Source: Megasphaera stantonii
Lineage (GTDB): Bacteria > Bacillota > Negativicutes > Veillonellales > Megasphaeraceae
Direction of reading: 5' to 3'
Assembly (NCBI RefSeq): GCF_003367905.1
Contig: NZ_CP029462.1
Coordinates: forward strand, 868,001-932,000
Length of the DNA stretch: 64,000 nucleotides
The number at the start of each line of letters is the position of its first letter. Positions within the stretch are counted from its first letter, which is position 1. Below, piece after piece: positions 1-8,644 of this stretch. The notes below the pieces were generated by a model, which ran no database searches, had not been told where the DNA came from, and worked only from the letters and a program-made list of their open reading frames with translations. The position numbers and the translations under genes are program-made.

Positions 1-750
1 CTTCTGTGCTTCTTTGATTAAGATAGTTTCTCGAGGATTGTATACCGTATCGGCTACAACCAAATCGGGACGGAGATACTCAGGATGAATCAAGCTGTCA
101 TCATCGAGGGGCTTCATGCCCATTTTCGTCGCATTGACGAGAATATCCGCATCTGCAATGGCAGTCTTCAAAGCTTCAGCATTGGCCAAATCATCGACTT
201 CGACATGGCAGGCCGGTACGGCTTCACTCAACTTAGCGGCAATATCTTCGGCATTGGCATAAAATTCATCTTTAATATTAAAAATCTTCAAATCAGCAGC
301 TCCATCCAATGCTGTCTGTACGGCAATAGCCGTCGCAGCACCGCCGGCACCCAATAAGACAATTTTTTTCCCCTGTACGCCGACGCCGTGTTCCTGCAGA
401 TTTTTGACAAATCCGATACCGTCCGTATTATAAGCAACGAGCTTGCCTTCTTCTGTAATGACGACAGTATTGCTGGCTCCAATCAATTTCGCAGCCGGCG
501 TGATTTCGTCAACATAATTCAGCACTTCCCGCTTGCAGGGCATGGTGACGTTAAAACCGCCGACGTTCAGCATTTTGAGAGCAGCAACGCCTTCGCCGAC
601 CTTATCGACGGGAATATCAAAGGCCAGGTATGCCGCATCAATACCCAGACGTGCGAAGGAATAATTGTACATAGCCGGCGAGCCGGAATGCCCTACAGGA
701 GAACCGATCAATGCAAATAAACGAGTATGTCCAGAAATTCTTGTTTCCAT
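1..750 (-). CDS. Shikimate/quinate 5-dehydrogenase paralogue, 3' end cut by window edge
   Basis: This is a second shikimate dehydrogenase family protein, besides the biosynthetic one at 3513-4337. The family catalyses NAD(P)-dependent interconversion of 3-dehydroshikimate and shikimate, or dehydroquinate and quinate. 250 residues are visible before the window edge. The N-terminal substrate motif GSPVGHSGSPAM lies at residues 16-27, the presumed catalytic Lys at 73 (NVTMPCK), the Asp of YNTDG at 110, and the Rossmann glycine loop GAGGAAT at 134-140. The ATG at 750 follows AGGTGA. It sits 40 bp downstream of a TIM-barrel gene on the same strand, and a LysR gene is divergent. This suggests a catabolic quinate/shikimate operon rather than biosynthesis; that role is inferred, while the enzyme family is clear. 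Confidence 0.88.
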   Translation of the reverse strand, partial: METRISGHTRLFALIGSPVGHSGSPAMYNYSFARLGIDAAYLAFDIPVDKVGEGVAALKMLNVGGFNVTMPCKREVLNYVDEITPAAKLIGASNTVVITEEGKLVAYNTDGIGFVKNLQEHGVGVQGKKIVLLGAGGAATAIAVQTALDGAADLKIFNIKDEFYANAEDIAAKLSEAVPACHVEVDDLANAEALKTAIADADILVNATKMGMKPLDDDSLIHPEYLRPDLVVADTVYNPRETILIKEAQK

Positions 751-790
751 GTTATATCACCTTTCATTTTAGAATATATTGTTTTATTCA

Positions 791-1633
791 TTATTGGAGA
801 GCTTCAGGCCAAACCGATTCCAATACGGTTTTTGTATGGTCATAATCATGAACAGCCGTTTCGGCAACGCCTTTTGCTAAAATATCATCGCTGATGACTT
901 CAACGCCGATGACGGCCGGTTTAATGCCCTTATCCTTGATCATCTTGACAAAACCTGCCGTGTCGCCATATCCCGTGCCGGGCGCTACGCGGTCATGCAT
1001 GGACTCATCGCGAAGAATAGCCGCTGCATATGGACGGGCCAGGACATCATTAATCTGAATGGACACGACCTTATCAGCAGGTACATCGGCAAGGATAGAC
1101 GGATCATACGACTGGTTAGCCCGTACCCAGTGCCATGTATCAAGGATAAGCTTGGCATTATCACAACCAGACAGTTTTACTACATCCCAAGCTTTTTTGA
1201 CATCGGGAAGACCGCTGTACGGCATAGGTTCTACACCGATGACCCATTTGCCGGCACGCTGGCATAATTCTTTCAATTTCTGCGCTGTATGCTCCACAGA
1301 ATAATTCTCCATAAGACCGCAGTTGATATGCTGTACGCCGAACAATTCGCACATGTGGAAGCAAATTTGTTCTTTATACTTCTGCTCATACGAACGATGA
1401 TTTTCGGCCCATTGTACAATGTATTCTACTTCCGTGACTTTCATATCATATTTTTTCAAAATTGCCAAAATATCTTCATCGTGAAGCCCTTCAGCTAACG
1501 CGTCGACATACGTTTCAGCACGAAGGCCGATTCCTTCAAAGCCGGCTTCTTTGGCAGCGCGCACGCGTTCTTCAAAGGTGCATTGGTCTCCTAATGACCA
1601 GGAACTAATCGTAATAGGGAATTTTTTTGACAT
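791..1633 (-). CDS. TIM-barrel sugar phosphate isomerase/epimerase family protein, possible 3-dehydroshikimate dehydratase
   Basis: A 280-residue xylose isomerase-like TIM barrel (AP endonuclease 2 superfamily). Acidic and histidine metal-ligand candidates sit at strand ends: Glu in VIGVEPMPYS, Asp in LILDTWHW, and Glu in VIGVEVISDD near the C-terminus. The length fits single-domain IolE/hydroxypyruvate isomerase-like enzymes. It lies immediately upstream of a shikimate dehydrogenase paralogue and divergent from a LysR regulator. Since some members of this fold are 3-dehydroshikimate dehydratases, a role in shikimate or quinate breakdown is plausible. The substrate cannot be read from sequence, and a sugar isomerase or epimerase remains possible. 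The upstream sequence contains AAGGAGATGT just before the ATG at 1633. Confidence 0.75.
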   Translation of the reverse strand: MSKKFPITISSWSLGDQCTFEERVRAAKEAGFEGIGLRAETYVDALAEGLHDEDILAILKKYDMKVTEVEYIVQWAENHRSYEQKYKEQICFHMCELFGVQHINCGLMENYSVEHTAQKLKELCQRAGKWVIGVEPMPYSGLPDVKKAWDVVKLSGCDNAKLILDTWHWVRANQSYDPSILADVPADKVVSIQINDVLARPYAAAILRDESMHDRVAPGTGYGDTAGFVKMIKDKGIKPAVIGVEVISDDILAKGVAETAVHDYDHTKTVLESVWPEALQ

Positions 1634-1778
1634 CGTATATACATCTCCTTATATGATTTTCGTGAAAATTAGAACTATATATACTGCACAGATGCTATAT
1701 GCATCACATGCATCACTAACTCTGTGAACATAGTAACATGTCAGTTCCCTATTAACAAATCAATCATTTTTATTTTTC

Positions 1779-1795
1779 CATAGATTACATCTATG
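1779..1795. promoter_or_regulatory. Palindrome CATAGAT-TAC-ATCTATG, candidate LysR operator
   Basis: A perfect 7-bp inverted repeat with a 3-bp spacer lies 36 bp upstream of the LysR start, in the 197-bp intergenic region shared with the divergent TIM-barrel gene. It fits the T-N11-A dyad that LysR-type proteins usually bind. A nearby direct repeat, TGCATCACA/TGCATCACT at about 1700-1717, could be a second regulator contact. Function is inferred from position and symmetry. Confidence 0.5.
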
Positions 1796-1830
1796 TACTA
1801 TGATATACTACAGCTAAGGAGGAATACGCT

Positions 1831-2715
1831 ATGAATTTATCGCAACTTAGATACTTCGTAAAATTGGCCCACGAAAAGCATTATACAAAAGCAGCCGAGC
1901 AGCTCTGCATTACTCAACCCAGCCTGAGCCATGCTATTTCAACGCTGGAAAAAGAATTGGGAGTACAGCTATTTGAAAAGAAAAGCCGCAACACCGAGCT
2001 GACCTGCTGCGGCCGGCAATTTTTGACCGTTGCCGAGAATACGCTTAACGTACTGGATAACGGCATCCAAATGCTGTCCCGTGTCGCCAAAGGAGAGGGG
2101 CTGATTCGCGTCGGCTTTCTGAGAACGCTCGGCATTGAATACATTCCCGATATCATTTCCCACTATCGTGCGGCCCACCCGTCAGATAATGTCGAATTCA
2201 CCTTTGAAGTCGACTTATCTCCGCAGCTGCTGCAGGATCTGCTGGCCCATAAACTCGATGTCGTCTTCGCCTCCAAGCCGGCAGCCGACACAGCATTTCA
2301 CTGCACGGCTATCGAAAAGCAGGACCTCGTCCTCATCGTCCCTAAAAACCATCCTTTAGCCGGCCATTCTACCATCGACCTGAAAGACACGGCTGACTAT
2401 CCGTACATTGTCTTCAATAAAAAATCAGGGCTGCGCCTCATCGTCGATACGATGCTGGAAAAAGCCGGCGTCACGCCCCGCATTGCCTATGAAATATCGG
2501 AAGATGAAGTCATCGGCGGCATGGTCGCTAAAAACTTTGGAATTGCCGTCGTTCCCTTTATGAATCTGCTCCTGCAGCTCGACGTAAAAATCCTGCCTAT
2601 TTCCCATCCGCAGTATGAGCGCAAATTCTACATGATAACAAATAAGCAAATTTACCTGCCTCCTGTCGTTCAGCACTTTTGCGATTTTGTCATAGCGCAC
2701 AGCAAAATTGACTAA
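1831..2715 (+). CDS. LysR-type transcriptional regulator
   Basis: A 294-residue LysR family regulator. The N-terminal winged helix-turn-helix (residues 1-60: MNLSQLRYFVKLAHEKHYTKAAEQ..., then QPSLSHAISTLEKELG) is typical, followed by a two-lobed periplasmic-binding-protein-like effector domain from about residue 90. AAGGAGG lies 7 bases before the ATG. It is transcribed divergently from the TIM-barrel and shikimate dehydrogenase genes, so it most likely controls them in response to an aromatic or cyclohexane carboxylate ligand; the ligand is inference. LysR proteins usually repress their own gene through the shared intergenic region, which here carries a clean palindrome. Confidence 0.93.
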   Translation: MNLSQLRYFVKLAHEKHYTKAAEQLCITQPSLSHAISTLEKELGVQLFEKKSRNTELTCCGRQFLTVAENTLNVLDNGIQMLSRVAKGEGLIRVGFLRTLGIEYIPDIISHYRAAHPSDNVEFTFEVDLSPQLLQDLLAHKLDVVFASKPAADTAFHCTAIEKQDLVLIVPKNHPLAGHSTIDLKDTADYPYIVFNKKSGLRLIVDTMLEKAGVTPRIAYEISEDEVIGGMVAKNFGIAVVPFMNLLLQLDVKILPISHPQYERKFYMITNKQIYLPPVVQHFCDFVIAHSKID

Positions 2716-2745
2716 AAACAAATATTTCTTTTGCCGAATTATTAA

Positions 2746-2773
2746 AAAATATCTATGTCAGTATAGATATTTT
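2746..2773. repeat. AT-rich inverted repeat after the LysR gene
   Basis: An 11-bp perfect inverted repeat, AAAATATCTAT and ATAGATATTTT, is separated by GTCAGT, 30 bp after the LysR stop codon. It reuses the hexamers ATCTAT and ATAGAT of the palindrome at 1779-1795, in the opposite order. It may be a weak terminator for the LysR gene or a second binding site. Confidence 0.4.
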
Positions 2774-2863
2774 AAATAGAATCGACCAGACAATGTACCT
2801 ATGCATTGTGAAAAAAACGCCGTAATCATCCCCCCTTTATTCCAACACAGCATTATATGAAAC

Positions 2864-2902
2864 AAAAACCAGGCAGCGCCGTCTGTAAACGACGCTGCCT
2901 GG
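2864..2902 (-). terminator. Intrinsic terminator of the aro operon
   Basis: On the minus strand the stem CCAGGCAGC...GCTGCCTGG is followed by TTTTTGTTT. It lies about 120 bp past the stop codon of aroK, the last gene of the operon. The rest of 2774-3019 holds no gene that I can support. Confidence 0.8.
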
Positions 2903-3019
2903 TCCGTTTATGGCTCCCCTATCTAGATTTCCGATACTGCGAAAACAAATTTATATCTGTCAATATAAAAAACAACAGTATCTGAATCCACTCCTATAAA
3001 ACACTGCATCTTCTTCTAT

Positions 3020-3523
3020 TTATATTGCCTTTATCAGCTCTTCTAACTCATTCAATACAAAAGAAAGTTCTTTATCATTTGCAATAGTATAGTCAGCCGC
3101 ATTGCGGTATAAAGCAATGCGTTCATCGTACAAATCATAAACCTTCTGCTTCCCCTCTTTGAGAAGCGGACGGCTGGCTACATCGACGTCGGTGACGATG
3201 TCGTCTGGCGAGCGGTCGATAAAAACTACGACTCCCGACTGCTTAAATATCTGTATATTTACAGGACGCTTAATGACGCCGCCGCCGCAGGCAATAACCA
3301 GACCGCGCTTTGCAGCCAAGGCTTCAGCGGCTCTCGTCTCAGCGTCGCGGAAGTAGTCCTCGCTGATAGCAAACATATCCGGAATGGTCTTTCCTTCCAG
3401 CGCAACGACAAAATCGTCGGCGTCGATGAATTCCCGTCCCAGCCGGCTTGCCAAGGCTTTTCCGAAGGTTGTCTTGCCGCTGCCGGGCATGCCGATGATA
3501 ACGATGTTTTTATCATTTTTCAT
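3020..3523 (-). CDS. aroK: Shikimate kinase
   Basis: A 167-residue cytoplasmic P-loop kinase that phosphorylates shikimate to shikimate 3-phosphate with ATP. The Walker A loop GMPGSGKTT is at residues 11-19, the acidic shikimate/Mg-binding segment FIDADDF at 32-38, and the GGG of ACGGGVI at 80-82, all expected for AroK/AroL. The length is normal. It is the last gene of the aro operon; its start overlaps the end of aroE by 11 bp, with AGGAGATGG upstream of the ATG, so the two are probably translationally coupled. An intrinsic terminator follows. Confidence 0.95.
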   Translation of the reverse strand: MKNDKNIVIIGMPGSGKTTFGKALASRLGREFIDADDFVVALEGKTIPDMFAISEDYFRDAETRAAEALAAKRGLVIACGGGVIKRPVNIQIFKQSGVVVFIDRSPDDIVTDVDVASRPLLKEGKQKVYDLYDERIALYRNAADYTIANDKELSFVLNELEELIKAI

Positions 3524-4337
3524 ATTGCTTTTCCATCTCCTTTGCTATCTCTTCAATGACAGCTGAATCAATACGCCGTTCCTGCCATATTTCTTCAGCA
3601 CCTACAGCCTGAGCGACAAGCATATACATGCCATTCAGCGTCACTGCGCCATGCTTTGCTCCCCAGGCCAGGAGCTTCGTCGTCTTCGGATTGTAAATCA
3701 AATCGACGACGGCTTGGTATCCGACGACAACCGATTCCGGAACCGGCGACTCCTCTACATTCGGATACATACCGACAGGCGTACAGTTTACCAATATATC
3801 GCCACGGTGTTCTTCCAATTCATTATAACTAATAAGTTCAGCATGCAGCCCTGCCGCAAATGTTTCAAATTCCGTATCGTCTTGTATCCTCCGCGATACG
3901 ATAGTCAGAGACGCCGCCTCCTTATCAGCCAAGCACTTCAAGATGGCCCGGGCCGCGCCGCCTGTACCGAGAACGACGCATTTTTTTCCCTGTACATCGA
4001 TGCCGGCATGATCCAGCGAGCGGCCAAAGCCATGATAATCCGTATTATAGCCAAAATCGCCCTGGCTGGTCATATATATTGTATTGACAGCGCCAATGAC
4101 ATGGGCTTCCCTGGCAATATCATCCAGACACGGCATGACATCCCGTTTATAGGGAATCGTCACGTTGACGCCGGTATAGCCGCGCCGTTTCAGATCTTGC
4201 AGAGCCTTTGCCACTTCGCCTCGTTCTACTTCAATCAAATCATAGTCTCCATCTATGCCAAGGGCTTTGAAAATAAGCCTATGAATCGCCGGTGACTGGC
4301 TGTGTCCCAGCTTCTCACCAATGAGCCCGAGTTTCAT
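3513..4337 (-). CDS. aroE: Shikimate dehydrogenase (biosynthetic)
   Basis: A 274-residue NADP-dependent shikimate dehydrogenase. It carries GEKLGHSQSPAIH at residues 7-19, catalytic Lys64 in NVTIPYK, Asp100 in YNTDYHG, and the dinucleotide loop GTGGAARA at 124-131. A longer frame runs upstream to 4424, but I chose the ATG at 4337 because AAGGAGGG lies 9 bases before it and family similarity begins there. It overlaps the end of pheA by 23 bp and aroK by 11 bp, indicating one transcript. It is distinct from the paralogue at the left window edge, which differs in motif detail and belongs to another operon. Confidence 0.94.
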   Translation of the reverse strand: MKLGLIGEKLGHSQSPAIHRLIFKALGIDGDYDLIEVERGEVAKALQDLKRRGYTGVNVTIPYKRDVMPCLDDIAREAHVIGAVNTIYMTSQGDFGYNTDYHGFGRSLDHAGIDVQGKKCVVLGTGGAARAILKCLADKEAASLTIVSRRIQDDTEFETFAAGLHAELISYNELEEHRGDILVNCTPVGMYPNVEESPVPESVVVGYQAVVDLIYNPKTTKLLAWGAKHGAVTLNGMYMLVAQAVGAEEIWQERRIDSAVIEEIAKEMEKQYEK

Positions 4338-5187
4338 GGCCAATTCCCTCCTTGTCTGACGGATAGTTTCCCAATATTTTAAAATATTTGCACGTTCTTT
4401 CCAGAGCCTGCAAGGTTCGGACAACGCCAGGATCTTTCATGCTGCCCATAACATCGATGTGAAAAAAATATTCAAATGGCCGACCTTCAATAGGCCGCGA
4501 CTCCAGATGGGTCATATTCATATCGTTGTAGAAGAAATGCCCCAACACGTGATACAACGTACCCGGCGCATGATGAACAGTCAGGACAAGGGTAATCTTA
4601 TCCGCCAGCCCCGACTCTTCCGAATGGGGGGCTATCACAAAAAATCGGGTAAAATTCGTCGGATTGTCGTTGACATCGCGCTCTAAAATAGTCAGGCCGT
4701 ACATATCGGCAGCCGTACTGTTGGCAATGGCGGCAATATCATGACGCCGTTCCTTCTGTACAAATTGGGCGCTCTGCGACGTGCTGTAGTAAGGACACAC
4801 CGTCCAGTCGGCATGCTTTGTCAAATACTTCCGGCACTGGGCCAATCCCTGCGGATGGGAATATACCGTCCGTATATCTTCTAATTTCGTGTCTCCATAC
4901 GCCAGGAGATGATGCTCTACCTTCAAATATCGTTCGCCTACAATACGGCAGTCATACTTGTGTATCAAATCGTATACTTCCGTTATACCTCCTGTAGAGG
5001 AGTTTTCAATAGGCAGGACGCCGTAGCGCACCGTGCCGTCGGCCACGGCCTGCACTAAGTCAGCGAATTGCCCGTAGTATGTCGGCGTTATAGGCTTCCC
5101 GTCAAAATGTCCCATCATCGCCCGATAGCTGTATGAACCGGGAGTTCCGAAGCATCCGACAGGAATGGAATACTCGTCTGTCGCCAT
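4315..5187 (-). CDS. pheA: Prephenate dehydratase
   Basis: A 290-residue monofunctional prephenate dehydratase (prephenate to phenylpyruvate, the Phe branch). The PDT domain starts at the N-terminus (CFGTPGSYSYRAM); the catalytic TRF motif is at residues 180-182. The C-terminal ACT domain carries the Phe-binding ESRP motif at 229-232, so feedback inhibition by phenylalanine is expected. There is no chorismate mutase domain, unlike E. coli PheA. It sits 6 bp after aroC and overlaps aroE. AAGGATG precedes the ATG. Confidence 0.95.
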   Translation of the reverse strand: MATDEYSIPVGCFGTPGSYSYRAMMGHFDGKPITPTYYGQFADLVQAVADGTVRYGVLPIENSSTGGITEVYDLIHKYDCRIVGERYLKVEHHLLAYGDTKLEDIRTVYSHPQGLAQCRKYLTKHADWTVCPYYSTSQSAQFVQKERRHDIAAIANSTAADMYGLTILERDVNDNPTNFTRFFVIAPHSEESGLADKITLVLTVHHAPGTLYHVLGHFFYNDMNMTHLESRPIEGRPFEYFFHIDVMGSMKDPGVVRTLQALERTCKYFKILGNYPSDKEGIGHETRAHW

Positions 5188-5193
5188 ATATCT

Positions 5194-6285
5194 TCACATC
5201 CTTTTTTCTGTAGAAAGCCATACGTCCAATATTGCCCAGCTTGCCGCCGCCTCGACGACGGGCACGGCGCGCTGGACGATGCAGGGATCGTGCCGCCCCT
5301 TAATTTCCAGCGTGCAGTTTTCCTGTGTATCCGTATCTATTGTTTCCTGCAGGCGGCTGATGGACGGCGTAGGCTTGACAGCGACGCGGAACAGGACGGG
5401 CATGCCGTTGGTAATGCCGCCGTTGATGCCGCCGTTGCGGTTGGTCTTCGTCCTGACAGCGGCCCCGTCATAATAGAAGGCGTCGTTGGCCCCGGAGCCG
5501 CGCATGGAAGCCAGGGCAAAGCCGTCGCCGAATTCGATGCCCTTGACGGCCGGCACGGAAAACATCATATGGCTCAGAGCGCTTTCGACGGAATCGAAGA
5601 AGGGATTTCCCAATCCGGCAGGCAGGCCCGTAATCATGCATTCGATGACGCCGCCTACCGAGTCGAGGTCGCCCTTGGCTGCCATGATTTCCCCTTCCAT
5701 TTCAGATTGCTTCGTCTTGTCCAATACGGGCAAAGTTTCTTGTTTCAGCGATTCAAACAGCGCTTCGTCTTCGCCCAGGGGATGAAAGGACGCGTCGCGG
5801 ACCGAGCCGATTTGCAGGATATGCGCGCCGACGGCGACGCCGCGCCGCTTCAATATCTGCGAGGCCACTGCGCCGGCAAAGACCAGAGGCGCCGTCAGGC
5901 GGCCGGAAAAATGCCCTCCGCCGCGGAAATCGTTATATCCGCCGTAACGGATTTTGCCGCTGTAATCGGCATGACCGGGCCGCATGATATGGCGCAGCTG
6001 GTCGTAGTCCTTGGAGCGGTGGTCGCCGTTGCGGATGACGGCGCACAGGGGCGTCCCCGTCGTATAGCCGTTGAAAAAACCGCTCTGCACTTCAAAGGCG
6101 TCGGCTTCGGAACGAGCCGTCGACATAGCGTTTCGCCCCGGCGCGCGGCGGGCTATTTCCGTCCGCACAGCATCCCAGTCGATAGCTTCTCCTGCCGGCA
6201 GGCCGTCGAGGACGGCCCCGATAGATACGCCGTGGGATTCGCCGAATATGGTCAGGGCGGCGGACCGCCCGAATGTATTGTTCAT
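5194..6285 (-). CDS. aroC: Chorismate synthase
   Basis: A 363-residue FMN-dependent enzyme converting 5-enolpyruvylshikimate 3-phosphate to chorismate. Family landmarks are visible: TIFGESHGVSIGAVLDGLPAG near the start, the basic segment RRAPGRNAMSTAR, and RPGHADYSGKIRYG in the middle. Length is normal for the bacterial enzyme. RBS GGAGGAATAAGGC is placed before the ATG at 6285. It lies 3 bp downstream of aroA, inside the operon. Confidence 0.96.
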   Translation of the reverse strand: MNNTFGRSAALTIFGESHGVSIGAVLDGLPAGEAIDWDAVRTEIARRAPGRNAMSTARSEADAFEVQSGFFNGYTTGTPLCAVIRNGDHRSKDYDQLRHIMRPGHADYSGKIRYGGYNDFRGGGHFSGRLTAPLVFAGAVASQILKRRGVAVGAHILQIGSVRDASFHPLGEDEALFESLKQETLPVLDKTKQSEMEGEIMAAKGDLDSVGGVIECMITGLPAGLGNPFFDSVESALSHMMFSVPAVKGIEFGDGFALASMRGSGANDAFYYDGAAVRTKTNRNGGINGGITNGMPVLFRVAVKPTPSISRLQETIDTDTQENCTLEIKGRHDPCIVQRAVPVVEAAASWAILDVWLSTEKRM

Positions 6286-6288
6286 GCC

Positions 6289-7572
6289 TTATTCCTCCAC
6301 TCTGTATATCCCGCCGAGCTTGGCAAAATCCTGCCAGAAATCAGGATAGGATTTGCGCACGCATTCGGCGCCTTCGATGACCAGCTCGCCGCTGCAGCGC
6401 TGCGACGCAATGGCCAGGGCCATGGCGATGCGGTGGTCGTTCCAGCCGCTGACCCGGCCGCCGGTAAGGGCTCCTACACCGCAAATGATGAGGCCGTCCG
6501 GCTCTTCTTCTACGCAGCCGCCAATTTTATTGAGCTCCGTCGCAATGGCGTGAAGGCGGTCACACTCTTTCAGCCGCACGCGGGCTCCATGGATAATATG
6601 CGTCGTCCCCTGCCCGCAGGAGGCAGCCACAGCCAAAATCGGCACTAAATCGGGACAATCTTCCACGTCGATGACCTGACCCGTCAACTGCGACGGATGC
6701 GCCGCGATAGAATCCGTCTGCCCTATGACAGCGCCCATGCGCTGCAAAATGGAGACGATGACTTCGTCGCCCTGAGACGACGAATGGCGCAGGCCCAAGC
6801 ATTCCACAGGGTGTCCCAGCGTCCCGGCTGCAAGCCAAAACGCCGCCTGCGAATAATCGCCTTCGACGGCGTATGTCCCGGCCATATACTGCTGATTTCC
6901 AGGAATATGAAACAGGCGGCCTCCATCCCATTGAACGTCAACGCCGTGACGGGCCATGCAGTCCAATGTCATGGTAACATAACTCAGCGATTCCAAGGGC
7001 GTCGTACTCTCCAGCACCGAGTCTCCGTCCAAAAGGGGAAGCATAACCAGCAGGCCTGTAAAAAACTGGGAGCTTACGTCGCCGGCCAGGGCGTATCGTC
7101 CTGGTTGAAGACAGCCTTCCACCGTCAGGGGAAGACCGCCTTCCGTCGGCTTGTAAGACACACCGTGTTCGTCGAATATGCGGTAGTACGGCTCCAAGGG
7201 CCGTTTGACAAGCTGGCCCCGTCCCGTATAGACGACGGTATTGCCGCTGTATAAGCCGATGGGAATCAAAAAGCGCAGGGTGGAGCCAGATTCGCCGCAA
7301 TCAACAGTCAGCGCCTCCCCTTGTTTCGTCAGCCCGCCTTTGACGCGATACGCCGTCCGCCCTTCGTAGGCCGACGGGATTTCTTCAATCGAAGCGCCGA
7401 AGGCCTGCAGCAGCCGGCACGTCGCCTCAATATCCTGCGAGACGGAAATATTTTCTACGACGCTCTCTCCCTGAGCCAAGGCGGCACATATGAGCTCGCG
7501 ATGTCCAATACTTTTCGACGACGGGACGACGACAGAACCGTGAAGACGCGTCGGCGTAATACGTATATTCAT
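6289..7572 (-). CDS. aroA: 5-enolpyruvylshikimate-3-phosphate synthase
   Basis: A 427-residue EPSP synthase, which transfers the enolpyruvyl group of PEP to shikimate 3-phosphate. It shows the N-terminal VPSSKSIGHRELICAALA motif, the ECGESGSTLRF-like segment (here DCGESGSTLRF), a PLEP-containing stretch, and the C-terminal SGWNDHRIAMALAIA motif. Two inside-out alpha/beta domains of the usual size are expected. It overlaps nothing; spacing to aroC is 3 bp and to aroB 4 bp, consistent with a single transcript. Confidence 0.96.
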   Translation of the reverse strand: MNIRITPTRLHGSVVVPSSKSIGHRELICAALAQGESVVENISVSQDIEATCRLLQAFGASIEEIPSAYEGRTAYRVKGGLTKQGEALTVDCGESGSTLRFLIPIGLYSGNTVVYTGRGQLVKRPLEPYYRIFDEHGVSYKPTEGGLPLTVEGCLQPGRYALAGDVSSQFFTGLLVMLPLLDGDSVLESTTPLESLSYVTMTLDCMARHGVDVQWDGGRLFHIPGNQQYMAGTYAVEGDYSQAAFWLAAGTLGHPVECLGLRHSSSQGDEVIVSILQRMGAVIGQTDSIAAHPSQLTGQVIDVEDCPDLVPILAVAASCGQGTTHIIHGARVRLKECDRLHAIATELNKIGGCVEEEPDGLIICGVGALTGGRVSGWNDHRIAMALAIASQRCSGELVIEGAECVRKSYPDFWQDFAKLGGIYRVEE

Positions 7573-7576
7573 GAGG

Positions 7577-8644
7577 CTACTCTCCCTTGCGTATATATTT
7601 CGGCAGTTCGTCGGCCATTACCGGAAGAAGCTCACTTTGGCCGATAGCTTTAAGGATAATCAGCGTCATGCGGTTGCCCCGTTTCTTTTTGTCGTTGCCG
7701 ATATAACGGAGCAAATCATCTGCCGAAGCCTGCACGTCTGTCGGCAGGCCATAGCGGCGCAGCACCTTGCAGAGCCGTTCAGTCGTTCCCGCTTCCGTCA
7801 AGCCCATGTGTTCCGTCACGCCGGTCAGCATAGCCATGCCGGCGGCAACGCCTTCGCCATGTGTATAATAGCCGTAGCCATAGCACCGCTCGATAGCGTG
7901 ACCGATCGTATGACCGAAATTCAAAAGCATCCGTTCGCCCAAATCCAGCACATCTCGTTCAACAATGCGCCCTTTGGCCTCACAGCAGCGGCCGATGATA
8001 TCTTCCCAATGACCGGATATCGTCTCGTCGTCTAAGGCTTCCAGCAAAGCGAACAGCTCTTCGTCGTGAATACAGCCGTATTTGATCACTTCGCCCATAC
8101 CGTCGTGGATAAACCGCAGGGGCAGCGTCCGGAGCAGTTCCGGGTCGATGAGGACGCCTTTGGGCTGGTAGAAGCTGCCGGCCTGGTTTTTACCGCTGGG
8201 CAGGTCGATGCCGACCTTGCCGCCGACGCTGCTGTCTACCTGGGCGATAATCGTCGTCGGAATCTGGATAAAGGGCACGCCCCGCAGGAATGTAGCCGCG
8301 GCAAAGCCGCCCAGGTCGCCGACGACGCCGCCGCCGAAGGTGATGATATAGTCGCTGCGCGTAATGCCCGCGTCGGATAATTCCTGGTACAGCTGCAGGA
8401 GGGTCTCGGCGCATTTATATTTTTCCCCGGCGGGAAAGACGATGCGGCGCACGTTGTAATGCTCCTTGCGCAGGGCCTGTTCCAGCCGGTCGCCGTACAA
8501 GCCGTCGACCGTCGTGTCGCTGATGACGGCGAGGGTCTGCGATTTCGTCAAATTGCGGACGTACTCCCCGGCCCGGTCCAGCAGGCCGTTTTCGATATGA
8601 ATATCGTAGGAATCTTTTCCTAAATCAATGTGTATGCTTTTCAT
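7577..8644 (-). CDS. aroB: 3-dehydroquinate synthase
   Basis: A 355-residue NAD- and metal-dependent enzyme that cyclises DAHP to 3-dehydroquinate. The glycine-rich NAD-binding segment FGGGVVGDLGGFAAA spans residues 103-117. Candidate metal ligands are Glu185 (DGMGEVIK), His249 (NFGHTIGHAIE) and His262 (YTHGEGVAAGM). Length is standard. The start overlaps the 3' end of tyrA by 20 bp. The partner enzyme for the next step, dehydroquinate dehydratase (aroD/aroQ), is not in this operon or window. Confidence 0.96.
   Translation of the reverse strand: MKSIHIDLGKDSYDIHIENGLLDRAGEYVRNLTKSQTLAVISDTTVDGLYGDRLEQALRKEHYNVRRIVFPAGEKYKCAETLLQLYQELSDAGITRSDYIITFGGGVVGDLGGFAAATFLRGVPFIQIPTTIIAQVDSSVGGKVGIDLPSGKNQAGSFYQPKGVLIDPELLRTLPLRFIHDGMGEVIKYGCIHDEELFALLEALDDETISGHWEDIIGRCCEAKGRIVERDVLDLGERMLLNFGHTIGHAIERCYGYGYYTHGEGVAAGMAMLTGVTEHMGLTEAGTTERLCKVLRRYGLPTDVQASADDLLRYIGNDKKKRGNRMTLIILKAIGQSELLPVMADELPKYIRKGE

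Noticed and set aside
3513-4424. Upstream start of aroE at 4424
   Set aside because: The added 29 residues overlap pheA, have no RBS, and shikimate dehydrogenase similarity begins at the ATG at 4337.
5290-6648. A 452-codon plus-strand open frame opposite aroC/aroA
   Set aside because: It is antisense to clearly conserved genes, has no RBS or family similarity, and arises from the GC-rich codon pattern of the minus-strand genes.
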